This document shows positions 10,401 through 20,162 of a stretch of 64,000 nt of DNA, piece after piece. The stretch comes from Leptonema illini DSM 21528. Its GTDB lineage: Bacteria > Spirochaetota > Leptospiria > Leptospirales > Leptonemataceae. The first letter of the stretch is position 1, and the number at the start of each line of letters is the position of its first letter. The position numbers and the translations under genes were made by a program. The notes beneath the pieces are model-generated. The model did no database searches. It saw only the letters and a program-made list of their open reading frames with translations, and was not told the origin of the DNA. The DNA is taken from contig NZ_JH597773.1 of NCBI RefSeq assembly GCF_000243335.1, positions 500,489-564,488 on the forward strand, read 5' to 3'.

Positions 10401-13292
10401 TCGTGGAATATGGAGATGACCTACTGGGTTTCGCGTAAGTATCTGCCCGATCTTCGCAAGATGAAGAACGATCCGCTCTCCTTCTCGCATATCGATCATC
10501 AGACGCTACGGGCCAACATGGAAGCGTCTCTTGCAAAGCCGTCAGATGATCTCATTCCCTCTTCGGTGAAAGGCATCCTGCGAGAGGAGCTTGTCAGTAA
10601 GATCGACGCGCTTAAAAGCAAAACCACGCTGAAGCGCCTCTACTCGCCGAAAGATAAGATCCTCATTTACCTCGCCGGCAACGAAGAAGAGCAGCGTTAT
10701 TTTGCCTTCGGTCTGGTCGACGAAGTCGTCGCCATGCGCGATAAAGACAGCCGCATCATCGGAAGCGAATCCGTCGAGAGAACCGACATCGACGCCGTCC
10801 GCGTCCTGCACGCCTACCAGTCCATTCGTTATCTGCGCGGAAATATCGTCGACATGGTCATCGCCGATGAATCTGTTCCGCTTGATCTCTCGTCTACGGC
10901 TCCGGACGTTTACAGTTATCAGGTGATGATGAATATCGTCATGCGACTCATCCCCTTCTTCAATGATCCGGGCATCGATAACAACATCATGAGCATACGG
11001 GCGAAGTCTCCGCACACCGGCCGTACGGTGCGCAAGCGGATCTTCGCCACTCCGAAGCAGGGACGCATCATCCTCAATCTGCTTGCGGATAACGATCCAA
11101 GAAACCCCTACTGCACGACGCAGCTTGATGCGAAAACCGAGCATCTTTTCAAACTCGGCAAATGGCCGGCGGAACTCTGGATCGACGAATGCTTTGATCC
11201 CGATACGGCGAAAGAGATATTGCTCCCGTCCATTGATGGGCCGGCCGATTCTCGTGTCGCCGTCGGTAGCCGTATCTATGCGGGTAAGATCCGCGGCGAA
11301 GACGCCGTTTTCTATTTCAAGGATTCGCGCATCGCCGGCGGAGCGACCGGCGACCTCGAAGGAAGAAAGTATGTGGCCGCCTGCTGGCTTGCTGTGGCGA
11401 AAGGATGCCCGCTTTACGTCTGGAATGACGGCGCCGGAGCGAATATCAAGCAGGGCATGGTGTCGTTGAACAGAGCCGGTGAAGGCTTCTTTATGAATGC
11501 GCTTATGGGCGCCAACCTCACGCCATTCGAAATCTACCGCGAGATTGAACGCCATGATGATCCGGTAATGAAACAGGTCGTCGATGAGATCAGCGTCCAG
11601 GAAGGCGTTGACGGCATAAAGAATCCGCCTGCCTCGCAGGCCTTTGCCGTCGCCGTCGGTGTCGGATCATCCACCGGCCTCGACGTTTACGGTTCCAGTC
11701 AGGCCGCCATTCAGGTGATGGTCGACGACGAACAGTCGTATCGCGTGCTTACAGGCTCGGCCGTCATCAAGTCGGTCACGGGTGAAGATCTGACTAACTA
11801 TGAGATCGGCGGGGCGCGCATCATGAACAGGGTCACCGGTACAGTCGACCGGGTGGCGCGCAGCAACCTGCATCTGCTCACGGTAATTCATGAGCTTCAG
11901 GAGCTTTTCACCGGCGTGAAAAGCCTGCCGGCAATCCGTCGCATTCCTGTCTCGAAAAATAAGATCGGCCGCGACGCCGACGACGTGTTAACCCCCGACA
12001 TCATCAAAGCGAACATGGACAACGGCCTATTCGTTCAGTTCAAAGACGAATATTACGGAGGCGGCGCGCTGACAGGCGGTTTCGGCCGCATGGCTGGCCG
12101 ACCTGTTCTTGTGATGGGACCGCGCAGCAACATGGGTCTGCGCTCGTTTCAGTCAATGGTGCGAACGGCCGAGCTTCTGATCGAGGCCCGCAAACTGGCA
12201 GCCGATCAGATCGTCGTTCTCGGTGATGAATGGTTCAGCGAAACGCCGCGCACCGACGCCGCCACGTTGCGCGCCCGTCAGGACGTGCTCAAGCTCATGT
12301 CGACGAAGGCAGGATTGCGCATTCATATCGCCACCACGGTCGGCGGATTACGCAAGATCATGCTGCATTCGTTTTGCGACGCTCTGGTCTTCGTACGTGA
12401 TAGAGACTATGAAGAACGCGACGAAGACGTTATCCGAAACAGCGCCACGCATGTAGTGAACAGCCTCGATGAGGCCTTTGATCTTTCCGTTCGCATCATG
12501 CAGCTGCTTCGTCCGATTGGCTCGCCACAGGTCCAGAAGGCGGATTCCGTTCCGGCACTACCCGCAGAATCGACACAGCCTTTCGATATCGTAAGCTCGG
12601 TGATCGCCCCGGCATTTGATGCGAACAGCTTCGTCGAATGGTGGGCGGAGATGAACGACTCGAAGAAGGGCCCCTGCCTTGTCACAGGCTTCGCCACTTT
12701 AAACGGAGAATCGGTAGCCATCCTGGCCGATCAACCTGCCATCATGGGAGGGGCTCCCGACGCTCCGGGCACCGAAAAATTCCGCATGTTTACCGAGCTG
12801 GCGGAGCGCAACGGCATCCCCATCGTCATGCTTTCGAACGCACCTGGCTTTGTTCCGGGAACGCGGCAGGAGCGTCTGCGCATTCAGCAGATCGGCGGAC
12901 GTTCTCTTGATGTGAACGTTCTTTCCACTGTTCCGATCGTATCGGTCGTGTTGCAACAGAACTATGGCGGGCGTCAGATCCATGCCTTCAGCAAATATCT
13001 GCGCCCGGGAACGGTCTCTTTTGCGCTTAAAAGCTCTATCCTCGCCGTCATGGGTGGCAGCTCGGCCTTTGATCTTTTTCAGGGAAAAAAATACGCCGAG
13101 CTGCGCGCAGCGGGGAAGGATGCCGAGGCCGAACAGCTGCGCAAAACCTTTGTCGATGACTTCAACACAAAGGCCCGCGCAGAAAACGATGCTCTCGGAA
13201 CGGGAGTGCTCGACATGGTCATCGATTCGGTCGCCGAGCTGCGCACCAATCTGATCTCGTCGCTTCAGCTATCGCGTGAACGCAACGGCTGA
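7482..13292 (+). CDS. Multidomain (eukaryote-type) acetyl-CoA carboxylase
   Basis: A 1936-residue chain that carries all three activities for ATP-dependent carboxylation of an acyl-CoA, most likely acetyl-CoA to malonyl-CoA. Residues about 35-510 are biotin carboxylase: 'KVLIANRGEIAKR', the ATP loop GGGGKGM at 202-208, and the EMNTRLQVEHP signature from Glu327. The biotinyl domain has AMKM with the acceptor Lys682. A middle region of about 500 residues corresponds to the ACC central domain. From about 1240 onwards are fused carboxyltransferase halves, including 'FKDSRIAGGATGDLEGRKY', 'NDGAGANIKQG' and 'SNAPGFVPGTRQE'. Typical bacteria use four separate Acc subunits; this layout is that of eukaryotic ACC, though shorter (about 2300 residues in yeast). 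ATG start; the ribosome site is weak. Confidence 0.9.
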   Translation: MNDTQVDMIASIREQIQTLERWNPGIKRVDPARRSGKLQKVLIANRGEIAKRFFLSLKEEGIRSVAVVTDPDKGQTWYEMADEVVMIGGSLNYTHIPSIIGAAILTGANAIYPGYGFLSENPDFVEAIHLVSEQGLSETPIAFMGPDASIMRRVGNKLDARKLAKEYGVPLFEGTENISDVEHAKKEAARIGYPVIVKLNAGGGGKGMQAVFTEAELAGAIESCQRIGKMLYQDDTYYLEKFIVKPVHIEVQIFNGTAVGIRKCAVQRRNQKIVEESGDHFLSNHTRLALLAAAENMGRISGYEKSGGAGTVEFLYDPDSDAMGFLEMNTRLQVEHPVTDQSLGIDLARWQILLFDGRESEIPFTRVLEKRFIHKDHTIECRIYAEDPENNYTPSPGKIEELDLPTFNGIRCDFGFRRGDRILPDYDPMIGKLIATAETRDEALLRMERALNELYVRGITTNQYQLLRILRSEHFKQGDYTNRLLEEHPDLSQPVQEGELIRQAAILAALAENIKLFREKRDELFFSKDLEAVLHRMDLITLPESYEVEIQGASYEARFLQTGLNTFYAYLNRVFQGEIELLPALSGENDYTFRFEYRSCPVRVDRRPSVQIIRFPDARGRIHFMKVKVSARGASAGRDPAGMVRSPIQGTFVKIHQPGGKPVGRGTPVKKGDPIIVLSAMKMETTISAQADGTLSYLIEDGDLSRLELGRTGDGRVIGRPITEGEVLFVIESGEEATEDTSEPVSNGFPEAPLPTGLSECYRHIFSDRFMEEALKNPDEYLPVVLDLCRLLYLGYNRESLDLINSIVAILKELPENYDLSRMVPESLFADLLSVFTESKRLFSPLAGGNVSYFRETYRMFARWGDVAYQLPTPFRYTIQSIFLSYGVGDYRSTAEYERGLTGTAFLYILRSFHSTRDVPDIMKQVLKHAAQFRRPSSRLKNLLRKLVVQEEAEQEHSLAALATETLNKLGVRSWNMEMTYWVSRKYLPDLRKMKNDPLSFSHIDHQTLRANMEASLAKPSDDLIPSSVKGILREELVSKIDALKSKTTLKRLYSPKDKILIYLAGNEEEQRYFAFGLVDEVVAMRDKDSRIIGSESVERTDIDAVRVLHAYQSIRYLRGNIVDMVIADESVPLDLSSTAPDVYSYQVMMNIVMRLIPFFNDPGIDNNIMSIRAKSPHTGRTVRKRIFATPKQGRIILNLLADNDPRNPYCTTQLDAKTEHLFKLGKWPAELWIDECFDPDTAKEILLPSIDGPADSRVAVGSRIYAGKIRGEDAVFYFKDSRIAGGATGDLEGRKYVAACWLAVAKGCPLYVWNDGAGANIKQGMVSLNRAGEGFFMNALMGANLTPFEIYREIERHDDPVMKQVVDEISVQEGVDGIKNPPASQAFAVAVGVGSSTGLDVYGSSQAAIQVMVDDEQSYRVLTGSAVIKSVTGEDLTNYEIGGARIMNRVTGTVDRVARSNLHLLTVIHELQELFTGVKSLPAIRRIPVSKNKIGRDADDVLTPDIIKANMDNGLFVQFKDEYYGGGALTGGFGRMAGRPVLVMGPRSNMGLRSFQSMVRTAELLIEARKLAADQIVVLGDEWFSETPRTDAATLRARQDVLKLMSTKAGLRIHIATTVGGLRKIMLHSFCDALVFVRDRDYEERDEDVIRNSATHVVNSLDEAFDLSVRIMQLLRPIGSPQVQKADSVPALPAESTQPFDIVSSVIAPAFDANSFVEWWAEMNDSKKGPCLVTGFATLNGESVAILADQPAIMGGAPDAPGTEKFRMFTELAERNGIPIVMLSNAPGFVPGTRQERLRIQQIGGRSLDVNVLSTVPIVSVVLQQNYGGRQIHAFSKYLRPGTVSFALKSSILAVMGGSSAFDLFQGKKYAELRAAGKDAEAEQLRKTFVDDFNTKARAENDALGTGVLDMVIDSVAELRTNLISSLQLSRERNG

Positions 13293-13396
13293 GCCGCCGG
13301 GCCGATTGGCGCCCTGGCGTCATTTCCGGCGAATGCTCGCTATTCCTGAGAAAGACTTCGCTTGCCGCCGGGCTGCCGGCGGCATTTGCTGGAACT

Positions 13397-14857
13397 ATGC
13401 GCCGTTCACGAAACTCCATACTCGTCATTCTGCTCTCATCGATTTCTTTCTTTGCCGCATGCGGAAAAAGCAGCGCCGCCTTCGAAAAGCAACTCAGCGA
13501 GGCCGCGCTGCGACCGGTAGCGGCCCCTGCGTCCGTTGCTCCTGAGACGATCGGCTATGTGCTCTTTGATCCTGCAACGGGAACGGTCGTCGAGGAGTTT
13601 AACCGAAGACTGCCGCTGATTCCTGCTTCGACGACGAAGGTGCTGACGCTCGGCCTCGCCCTGCGCGACCTCGGCACCGATTACCGCTTCAAGACGACGC
13701 TTGGCTACAACGGCGATCTCGAAACAGGCGACCTTGTGCTCTCCGGAGGCGAGGATCCCGAGCTGCGCGTTCGCGATCTTCTGAGTCTGCTCGGTCAGTT
13801 ACAGAGCCGCATCGGGACGGAATGGACGGGCCGATTCTATTATGCCGGCGAGCCGCTCTTTGCAAGAGATCGCATCGATGAATCCATGGAAGCGGAAGCG
13901 GCATACAATCCGGCGCTCGGCTCCCTTTCCCTTGATTCAAATATCATCTATCTGCGCTGGAAGAAGACAAAAGGATCGTCTGAAGCGCATCTCGTTCCCT
14001 CCCTGCCCGGCATCGATCTTTCGCTTTTGAACAAAGAACCGGGAGAGGAGGACGAACGAGAGGTTCTCTATGCGGGCCAGGGAGAGGGATGGCTTCTTCG
14101 TAAGCCGAAGCAGCCCGAGGGCATGCGCGCCGTTCCTGTAAAAGACGCCGGACTTTTTACGGGAAGGGTCTTTCAGAGGTTAGCCGCCACTCGGGGCGTG
14201 CGTATTCCCGATCCTCAACCGGCCACAACCCCCGACGCCGACAGAACTCTGGCCGTTCATGAAAGTCGGCCTCTTGAAGCGATCGCCGAGCAGATTCTTG
14301 CCACAAGCGATAATGTGATGACCGAGCTCGTACTGCTTCATCTTGCAAAAAAAGAATCGAGCAGGCCGCTGCCGCTCCATGAAGCGGCCACCTTTCTGGA
14401 AAACCAGTATCGTTCTCGAATGCCAGGTCTTGACTGGACCGGCTTTCAGCTGCGCAACGGCTCTGGACTGACATCGGGCAATCGTATTACTGCCGAACAA
14501 CTGCTTGCCTCGCTTCTGTACGCCGATTCAATAAACGGAGGCATTGAGCGGCTGCTGCCCATCGGCGGATGGACCCAGGGCATGATGGGGCGGCTGAACC
14601 GGCCCGATGAAGCCTTTCGCGTCGTAGCCAAAGCCGGGGGGATTTATTATTCTGTCTCGTTGACTGGATTTGTTTATCCGAAATCCGGGCGACGGCTCGC
14701 CTTCGCAATAATGATCACGGACCTGAATCGTAGAAAAGCATACGAATCGGCGAACGATAAGCTATCACGTCGAAAAAGCAACGAAGCCCGCATGTGGATG
14801 ATGCAGAATCGCGAGGCGCTGGATGGCATCGTATCTTCATGGATCTCTCGATACTGA
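13397..14857 (+). CDS. dacB: D-alanyl-D-alanine carboxypeptidase/PBP4 (S13)
   Basis: A 486-residue exported penicillin-binding protein of the S13/PBP4 class that trims or cuts cross-bridges of peptidoglycan in the periplasm. The N-terminus is a lipoprotein-like signal ending FFAAC. Active-site motifs are all present: STTK with Ser78 and Lys81, SDN at Ser304-Asn306, and KAG at Lys412 in place of the usual KTG. The long insert between the first two motifs is the expected S13 feature. It follows the carboxylase by 104 bases on the same strand. A 125-base AT-rich gap separates it from the next gene. The symbol is given by family; exact paralogy to E. coli dacB is not proven. Confidence 0.85.
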   Translation: MRRSRNSILVILLSSISFFAACGKSSAAFEKQLSEAALRPVAAPASVAPETIGYVLFDPATGTVVEEFNRRLPLIPASTTKVLTLGLALRDLGTDYRFKTTLGYNGDLETGDLVLSGGEDPELRVRDLLSLLGQLQSRIGTEWTGRFYYAGEPLFARDRIDESMEAEAAYNPALGSLSLDSNIIYLRWKKTKGSSEAHLVPSLPGIDLSLLNKEPGEEDEREVLYAGQGEGWLLRKPKQPEGMRAVPVKDAGLFTGRVFQRLAATRGVRIPDPQPATTPDADRTLAVHESRPLEAIAEQILATSDNVMTELVLLHLAKKESSRPLPLHEAATFLENQYRSRMPGLDWTGFQLRNGSGLTSGNRITAEQLLASLLYADSINGGIERLLPIGGWTQGMMGRLNRPDEAFRVVAKAGGIYYSVSLTGFVYPKSGRRLAFAIMITDLNRRKAYESANDKLSRRKSNEARMWMMQNREALDGIVSSWISRY

Positions 14858-15051
14858 GAGTAATAATCAACAACCATGGCATCATGAGCACCTGTGCGCT
14901 CGTTATTGGCATGATTTCTAAAGGCTATTTTACGTTAGTCTGAGACTCTGTATCATTTTTTCGGTTTGTTACGTCATTTTGCTTGCGCGGAAAGTGTCTT
15001 ACGGCACAGTACCGCGACAGCAATCTGACAGGCTTTAATGAACTAAAGAAA

Positions 15052-16725
15052 ATGAAAACAACCGAGAAATTGAACGACGAGCAACCGATTGAAATCGCCG
15101 ATGGAATCTACTGGATCGGCTTTGCCGACTTCGAGGCCGGATTCTCGAATAACCCCTATCTTGTAGCTGACGGAAACGAGGCCGTGCTCTTCGATCCCGG
15201 TCCCGGGCATCCCGTCTTTCGCGACATCGTCTATTCCAAGATTCGCCAGATCATCGACCCCGCAAAGATTCGTTACATCGTAGTTCATCACCAGGACCCC
15301 GACCTGTGTGGCCTGATCCCTTTTCTTGAAAACCAGCTGCACCCCGAGCTTACCGTAATGGCTCATCCGAGAACGGCTCTGTTTCTTCCGTATTACGGTA
15401 TTCGTCGCCCCATCGTGCCAGTAGGAGACGGCGATCAACTGCAACTCGCCTCGGGTCGTCGCATACAGATGATTCATACGCCTTATGTTCATTTTGCCGG
15501 CAGCATGGTCAGCTACGATATAAATACCGAGAGTCTTTTCTCATCCGACATCTTCGCTGTGTTTAACCGAAACTGGAGCCTTTTTGCCGATACGTCATAT
15601 ATCGAGCATGCGAAAAGTTTTCTCGAACACTACGTTGAGAGCGAGGCCTCTCTGCAATTCGCCTACGAACGATTCAAAAAACTGTCGTTAAAACGCATTC
15701 TGCCTCAGCACGGCGGCATCATCGTCGACGAAATCGATCAATTTCTTGATTTATTGAAAGAGGCCCGTCCCGGTCGCCTGTTACGCGAACTGAAAGACTC
15801 GCCGACGGAAACCCAGCTGCATAGAATAACCGAAGAATCCCGTCTGTGGCTTTCGGAGTGGTTGGGCCTGCCTCTCTCGACCGATAGCTCGCTCGAACAG
15901 CTGCTGCAAGCGGCAATGGATCATTCCATCACCACCGTAGCTCTCTTTATGGAAGAGGTTTCCAGGGTCGCAGACAGAACCGGAACTTCCAATCCTCTCA
16001 TCGCCGGACGAACTCACAGCAGTGAAACGTTGAAGGCCGCTCCGGTAAAAAAGATTCTCGACTCAGTCGTCGAACGCTACCAGACGCGAAGCGTCGGCTT
16101 CAACGAAAACAACACGGCCGAAGAGGCTCTGCAACAGGGTCTGACGGCACATCGCAAAGAGGCCTATATTGCCTTCATCGACATCCGACGTTTCACGGCA
16201 TGGAGCTCAGACAAAACTCCAGAAAGGATCATCTCACAGCTGAGCGAGCAGCACGAAGCGGTCAGCTCTGTGCTTCAGGCGAACGGAGGGTTCATCAACA
16301 AGATCATCGGCGACGGCATCCTCGCATATTTCCCGGCCAGCACACAACAGTCTGGCGATGCGGCGCTGCATGCCTGTATCGAAGTGCAGAAGCAGATCGC
16401 CTCGCGCCGTATGCTCGGCGTCGGAATCGGACTTGCCCGCGGCGAAGTCGTGCTCGGCGACCTCGGCGAAAAAACCCGCCTCGACTATACGTTGATCGGC
16501 TCTGCCGTTAACCATGCGTCTCGGCTTTCGGACGGCGCCGACCGCGGCGAAGTGCTCATTTCTGAAAGCGTCCTCGATGGTTTAACCGAAAGGTCCTTGC
16601 AGAGAATCTCAAAGCTGCGCACCTCTGACACGATCTCGATCAAGATCAAGCCCTACGATCCCGAGCTTGAAGCGATCCGACTTCGCGTAGTGCAATATGG
16701 GACCGCCGGAACTGCCGGAATCTGA
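15052..16725 (+). CDS. Metallo-beta-lactamase-fold (ODP-like) adenylate cyclase fusion
   Basis: A 557-residue cytosolic sensor-enzyme. The N-terminal 240 residues are a metallo-beta-lactamase fold of the flavodiiron/ODP kind: 'VHHQDPDLCG' gives an H-x-D-x-D set (His80, Asp82, Asp84), followed by 'AHPRT', 'HTPYVHFAGS', 'SSDIFAVF' and 'LPQHGG'. This pattern suits a di-iron site rather than a classical hydrolase. The C-terminal part (about 370-520) is a class III nucleotide cyclase with metal aspartates Asp377 and Asp421, the Lys417/Asp478 pair typical of ATP selectivity, and catalytic Asn487 and Arg491. I infer an O2- or NO-tuned adenylate cyclase. A TTG 69 bases upstream is in frame; the ATG at 15052 is preferred. 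A strong terminator overlaps the stop. Confidence 0.8.
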   Translation: MKTTEKLNDEQPIEIADGIYWIGFADFEAGFSNNPYLVADGNEAVLFDPGPGHPVFRDIVYSKIRQIIDPAKIRYIVVHHQDPDLCGLIPFLENQLHPELTVMAHPRTALFLPYYGIRRPIVPVGDGDQLQLASGRRIQMIHTPYVHFAGSMVSYDINTESLFSSDIFAVFNRNWSLFADTSYIEHAKSFLEHYVESEASLQFAYERFKKLSLKRILPQHGGIIVDEIDQFLDLLKEARPGRLLRELKDSPTETQLHRITEESRLWLSEWLGLPLSTDSSLEQLLQAAMDHSITTVALFMEEVSRVADRTGTSNPLIAGRTHSSETLKAAPVKKILDSVVERYQTRSVGFNENNTAEEALQQGLTAHRKEAYIAFIDIRRFTAWSSDKTPERIISQLSEQHEAVSSVLQANGGFINKIIGDGILAYFPASTQQSGDAALHACIEVQKQIASRRMLGVGIGLARGEVVLGDLGEKTRLDYTLIGSAVNHASRLSDGADRGEVLISESVLDGLTERSLQRISKLRTSDTISIKIKPYDPELEAIRLRVVQYGTAGTAGI

Positions 16726-16755
16726 CAGATACTCTATCGATTCCGGCAGTTTTTC
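16711..16755 (+). terminator. Rho-independent terminator overlapping cyclase stop
   Basis: A perfect 12-base stem, ACTGCCGGAATC (16711-16722) with GATTCCGGCAGT (16739-16750), is followed directly by a T-run and then CC. The cyclase stop codon TGA (16723-16725) is the first triplet of the loop. Confidence 0.85.
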
Positions 16756-16771
16756 CTTCGATCGCTATCAA

Positions 16772-17245
16772 TCACATATTCCCGTGCGATTCGAAAACGC
16801 CGAGAAAAACAAGCGAGCCCTTCTCTTTTCGATAGCGCAGTTCTCCGGCTATCGGAACAGACTCGCCGGCCTGTTTTTCATACCAGCGCTCGCTTGAGAG
16901 ATTCTCAAGCAGAGCGGTATGTTCGAGCAGTCGACGGCCCTGCTCTGACGTTGAGGACTGAATGACCCAGCCGACGTATTCGCGCTGATAGCGCCCTTCA
17001 CGTGCGTTCTGCACGTTATTGCGCATATCGGAGGTCAGACGTATCGATGCGCGAAAGGGAACAAAGACGAGCTCCCTTTCCACGGCATCGGTGCGCTCCT
17101 TTACGGATCGCAGCTCACCAGTCTCAATAGATGTAACCTGACCGACAAGAGAAAGAGACTTCTGCAAATCCGCCTCTGCACTATCAAGTCCCTCGCTGCA
17201 GCCTGCAACGATGACCGCAACGAGGAAAATTAATCGGCATTTCAT
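16772..17245 (-). CDS. Hypothetical lipoprotein
   Basis: A 157-residue protein with a signal peptide and lipobox IVAGC, so an envelope lipoprotein. The mature part has a predicted helical stretch ('AEADLQKSLSLVGQVTSIETGELRS' region) and then a beta-rich part with 'VFVPFRASIRL' and 'ERWYEKQAGESVPIAGELRY'. No family is recognised. Its ATG overlaps the upstream cytochrome stop by one base, so it is the last gene of the cytochrome peroxidase operon and probably works with it in the periplasm. Confidence 0.7.
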   Translation of the reverse strand: MKCRLIFLVAVIVAGCSEGLDSAEADLQKSLSLVGQVTSIETGELRSVKERTDAVERELVFVPFRASIRLTSDMRNNVQNAREGRYQREYVGWVIQSSTSEQGRRLLEHTALLENLSSERWYEKQAGESVPIAGELRYRKEKGSLVFLGVFESHGNM

Positions 17246-17685
17246 CAGTGTTTTCCCGGCGCAAGCGGCACGTTCCGACGTTCATAGAGAATATACGCTT
17301 CGATGGCGATCATCTTCGGATCATCATACTTCAGCTCCGTCCCCTGAAGCGGATTACGGATGCACCAGTTAATCATCTCGCGCATCGTCGCCACCTTTCC
17401 CAGCTGCTTCTGGAACTTCGGGTATGTCTCAGGATGCGTGTTTGTGGCATTCGGATGGCACATCGCACACTGCACCGTATTGCCCGCAAGCTCCGGACCG
17501 TGAAACAGTCGATCCCCTTCTGCAACGGTTTCCATGAAGGCCTTATTCCACTTCTCTTCCTGGCTTTTATCCCATTCGTCTGCGAGAAGAAAGCCCGCTC
17601 CGGCCAGAAGAACGACCGAAAACAGAAGAGCCAGACGCAACGGAATCGAAATGGCAGACGCTTTCATTCTGGATTTCTCAAACAT
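17245..17685 (-). CDS. Periplasmic mono-haem cytochrome c
   Basis: A 146-residue protein with an N-terminal membrane anchor or signal (about residues 15-36) and one covalent haem site, CAMCH (Cys73, Cys76, His77). The following 'YPKFQKQLGKVATMREMINWCIRNPLQG' resembles the SoxA/diheme-cytochrome helical segment. A possible distal Met lies in 'DDPKMIAIEAYI'. A good ribosome site, AAGGAG with 6-base spacing, supports this start. It likely passes electrons in the periplasm, perhaps to the cytochrome c peroxidase encoded upstream in the same operon. It lies 12 bases after the phosphoesterase. Confidence 0.78.
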   Translation of the reverse strand: MFEKSRMKASAISIPLRLALLFSVVLLAGAGFLLADEWDKSQEEKWNKAFMETVAEGDRLFHGPELAGNTVQCAMCHPNATNTHPETYPKFQKQLGKVATMREMINWCIRNPLQGTELKYDDPKMIAIEAYILYERRNVPLAPGKH

Positions 17686-17697
17686 ATACTACTCCTT

Positions 17698-18786
<1,089 letters not shown>

Positions 18787-18928
18787 AACACTCTCCTTCT
18801 GTACAGGTTATCTCGCAGCCCGGCATTCGTGCCGGTGAAGCGGGTGCCGTTTCAAAGACCGTCTTTTTATTTCTGTAACTGGATCGCTATCACCCGGGCA
18901 ACAGCAGGCTCCGGCTTCAAACCGTGTA

Positions 18929-20065
18929 TCACTTCGGAAGATCAGGGCTGGTAAGCGCCTTCATAAATTCGATCAGGTCGGATTTCTCCTGCGGCGTCAG
19001 CCCGAGAGGCCTTATACCGCTTGCAAGAAAGGGGTTAGCCTCTCCGCCGCGATCATAGAGATCGATCACCTGCTGCAGCGTCGTCAGGCTGCCGCCATGC
19101 ATATAAGGGGCCGTTAAGGCGATATTGCGCAGCGTCGGCGTTTTGAAGGCTCCGAGGTCTTCTTGCAGGCCTGTAATCGCAAAGCGGCCGAGTTCCGACG
19201 TTTCTCTATCGGTAAGGATCTTCTCGTCAGATGCCTCTGCCTGGCCCTTTGCTCGTGCCTCCAGGATCTGCTGCAGCTTCGGCTGCACCAGGGCGAATCC
19301 TACGCCGAGGTTATGGAATTTGTCGTCGGTGAACGTGGCGCTCGTCTCACCGATCATGTGGCATTCCTGACAGCGTCCTTTGCCCGTATAGACGGCAAAT
19401 CCACGGATGGCGGCGGGCGACATCGCCTTTTCGTCTTTGCCAAAGAGGTAACGGTCAAACGGCGAATCGCCCGAAATGATGGTGCGCTCGAATGCTGCAA
19501 TGGCCTTCACCACGTGATCGATGGTGATCTGCTCGGCCTTTACCTGAAAAACGGTCTCGAATTGAGAGGTGTATTTTTGATCTGCTCTAACGATCTTCAG
19601 CAGCTGTTCGTGATCTGATAGGCCGTGCTCCACCGGATTGAGAAGCGGGTCCTTTGCCTGCGACTCGAGGTCCGGACGCCGACCATCCCAGAACTGCGTT
19701 TTCAAAAAGGCGGAGTTCAGCACCGTCGGGGCGTTGCGCGTGCCCGTCAGGCCTTTCACGCCCTTTGATACGCGCAGGCGGTCGACAAAGGCCGTAGCGG
19801 GATTATGGCACGTCGCACAGGAGACGGTACCATCCGAACTGAAACGAGCGTCGGAATAAAGCTCTCTGCCGAGAGCGATCTTCTCGGGCGTTTGCGGATT
19901 ATCGCCGGGAACAGGTAGATCGGGCAAGCCGAGCATGCCCGTCTTCACATACGTAAAGGCTGTCGATTCTGGCGTCTTTTCTGCCTCGCCGGACGGACGA
20001 CATCCGCCTGACAGCAGCACGGCCACCAACATAAATAAAAGGACTCTTTTTCTCTGCACCTGCAT
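18929..20065 (-). CDS. Di-haem cytochrome c peroxidase (MauG/CcpA family)
   Basis: A 378-residue lipoprotein (lipobox LLSGGC, Cys22) with two c-type haem sites, CATCH (Cys83-His87) and CQECH (Cys232-His236), spaced as in bacterial di-haem peroxidases. The intervening 'NAPTVLNSAF', 'WDGRRPDLE' and later 'KTPTLRNIALTAPYMHGG' are family hallmarks. It reduces hydrogen peroxide in the periplasm using cytochrome c electrons. A GGGGAG ribosome site sits just before the ATG. It is the first gene of a four-gene operon, and a 28-base near-palindrome lies 29 bases upstream, suggesting regulated expression. Confidence 0.9.
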   Translation of the reverse strand: MQVQRKRVLLFMLVAVLLSGGCRPSGEAEKTPESTAFTYVKTGMLGLPDLPVPGDNPQTPEKIALGRELYSDARFSSDGTVSCATCHNPATAFVDRLRVSKGVKGLTGTRNAPTVLNSAFLKTQFWDGRRPDLESQAKDPLLNPVEHGLSDHEQLLKIVRADQKYTSQFETVFQVKAEQITIDHVVKAIAAFERTIISGDSPFDRYLFGKDEKAMSPAAIRGFAVYTGKGRCQECHMIGETSATFTDDKFHNLGVGFALVQPKLQQILEARAKGQAEASDEKILTDRETSELGRFAITGLQEDLGAFKTPTLRNIALTAPYMHGGSLTTLQQVIDLYDRGGEANPFLASGIRPLGLTPQEKSDLIEFMKALTSPDLPK

Positions 20066-20093
20066 ATACTCCCCCTATATACAATGGCAATAC

Positions 20094-20121
20094 AGAATAG
20101 CTCTAAATTTAGACCCATTCT
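20094..20121. promoter_or_regulatory. 28-bp near-palindrome, candidate operator
   Basis: The centre TCTAAATTTAGA (20102-20113) is a perfect 12-base palindrome. The flanks AGAAT (20094-20098) and ATTCT (20117-20121) extend the symmetry, so 12 of 14 pairs match. It lies 29-56 bases upstream of the peroxidase ATG, where a promoter should be. A redox or metal repressor (PerR/Fur-like) is an attractive but unproven ligand. Confidence 0.55.
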
Positions 20122-20162
20122 AAGCACAGGGGGCAAATTAGTGCAAGGCTTTTTTCTCGGAA

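Noticed and set aside
10542..11555. 337-codon minus-strand open frame
   Set aside because: It lies entirely within the well-supported carboxylase gene and shows no family features.
14937..14947. AGTCTGAGACT palindrome before the cyclase as a terminator
   Set aside because: The stem is only five pairs with a one-base centre; the nearby T-run is too far away.
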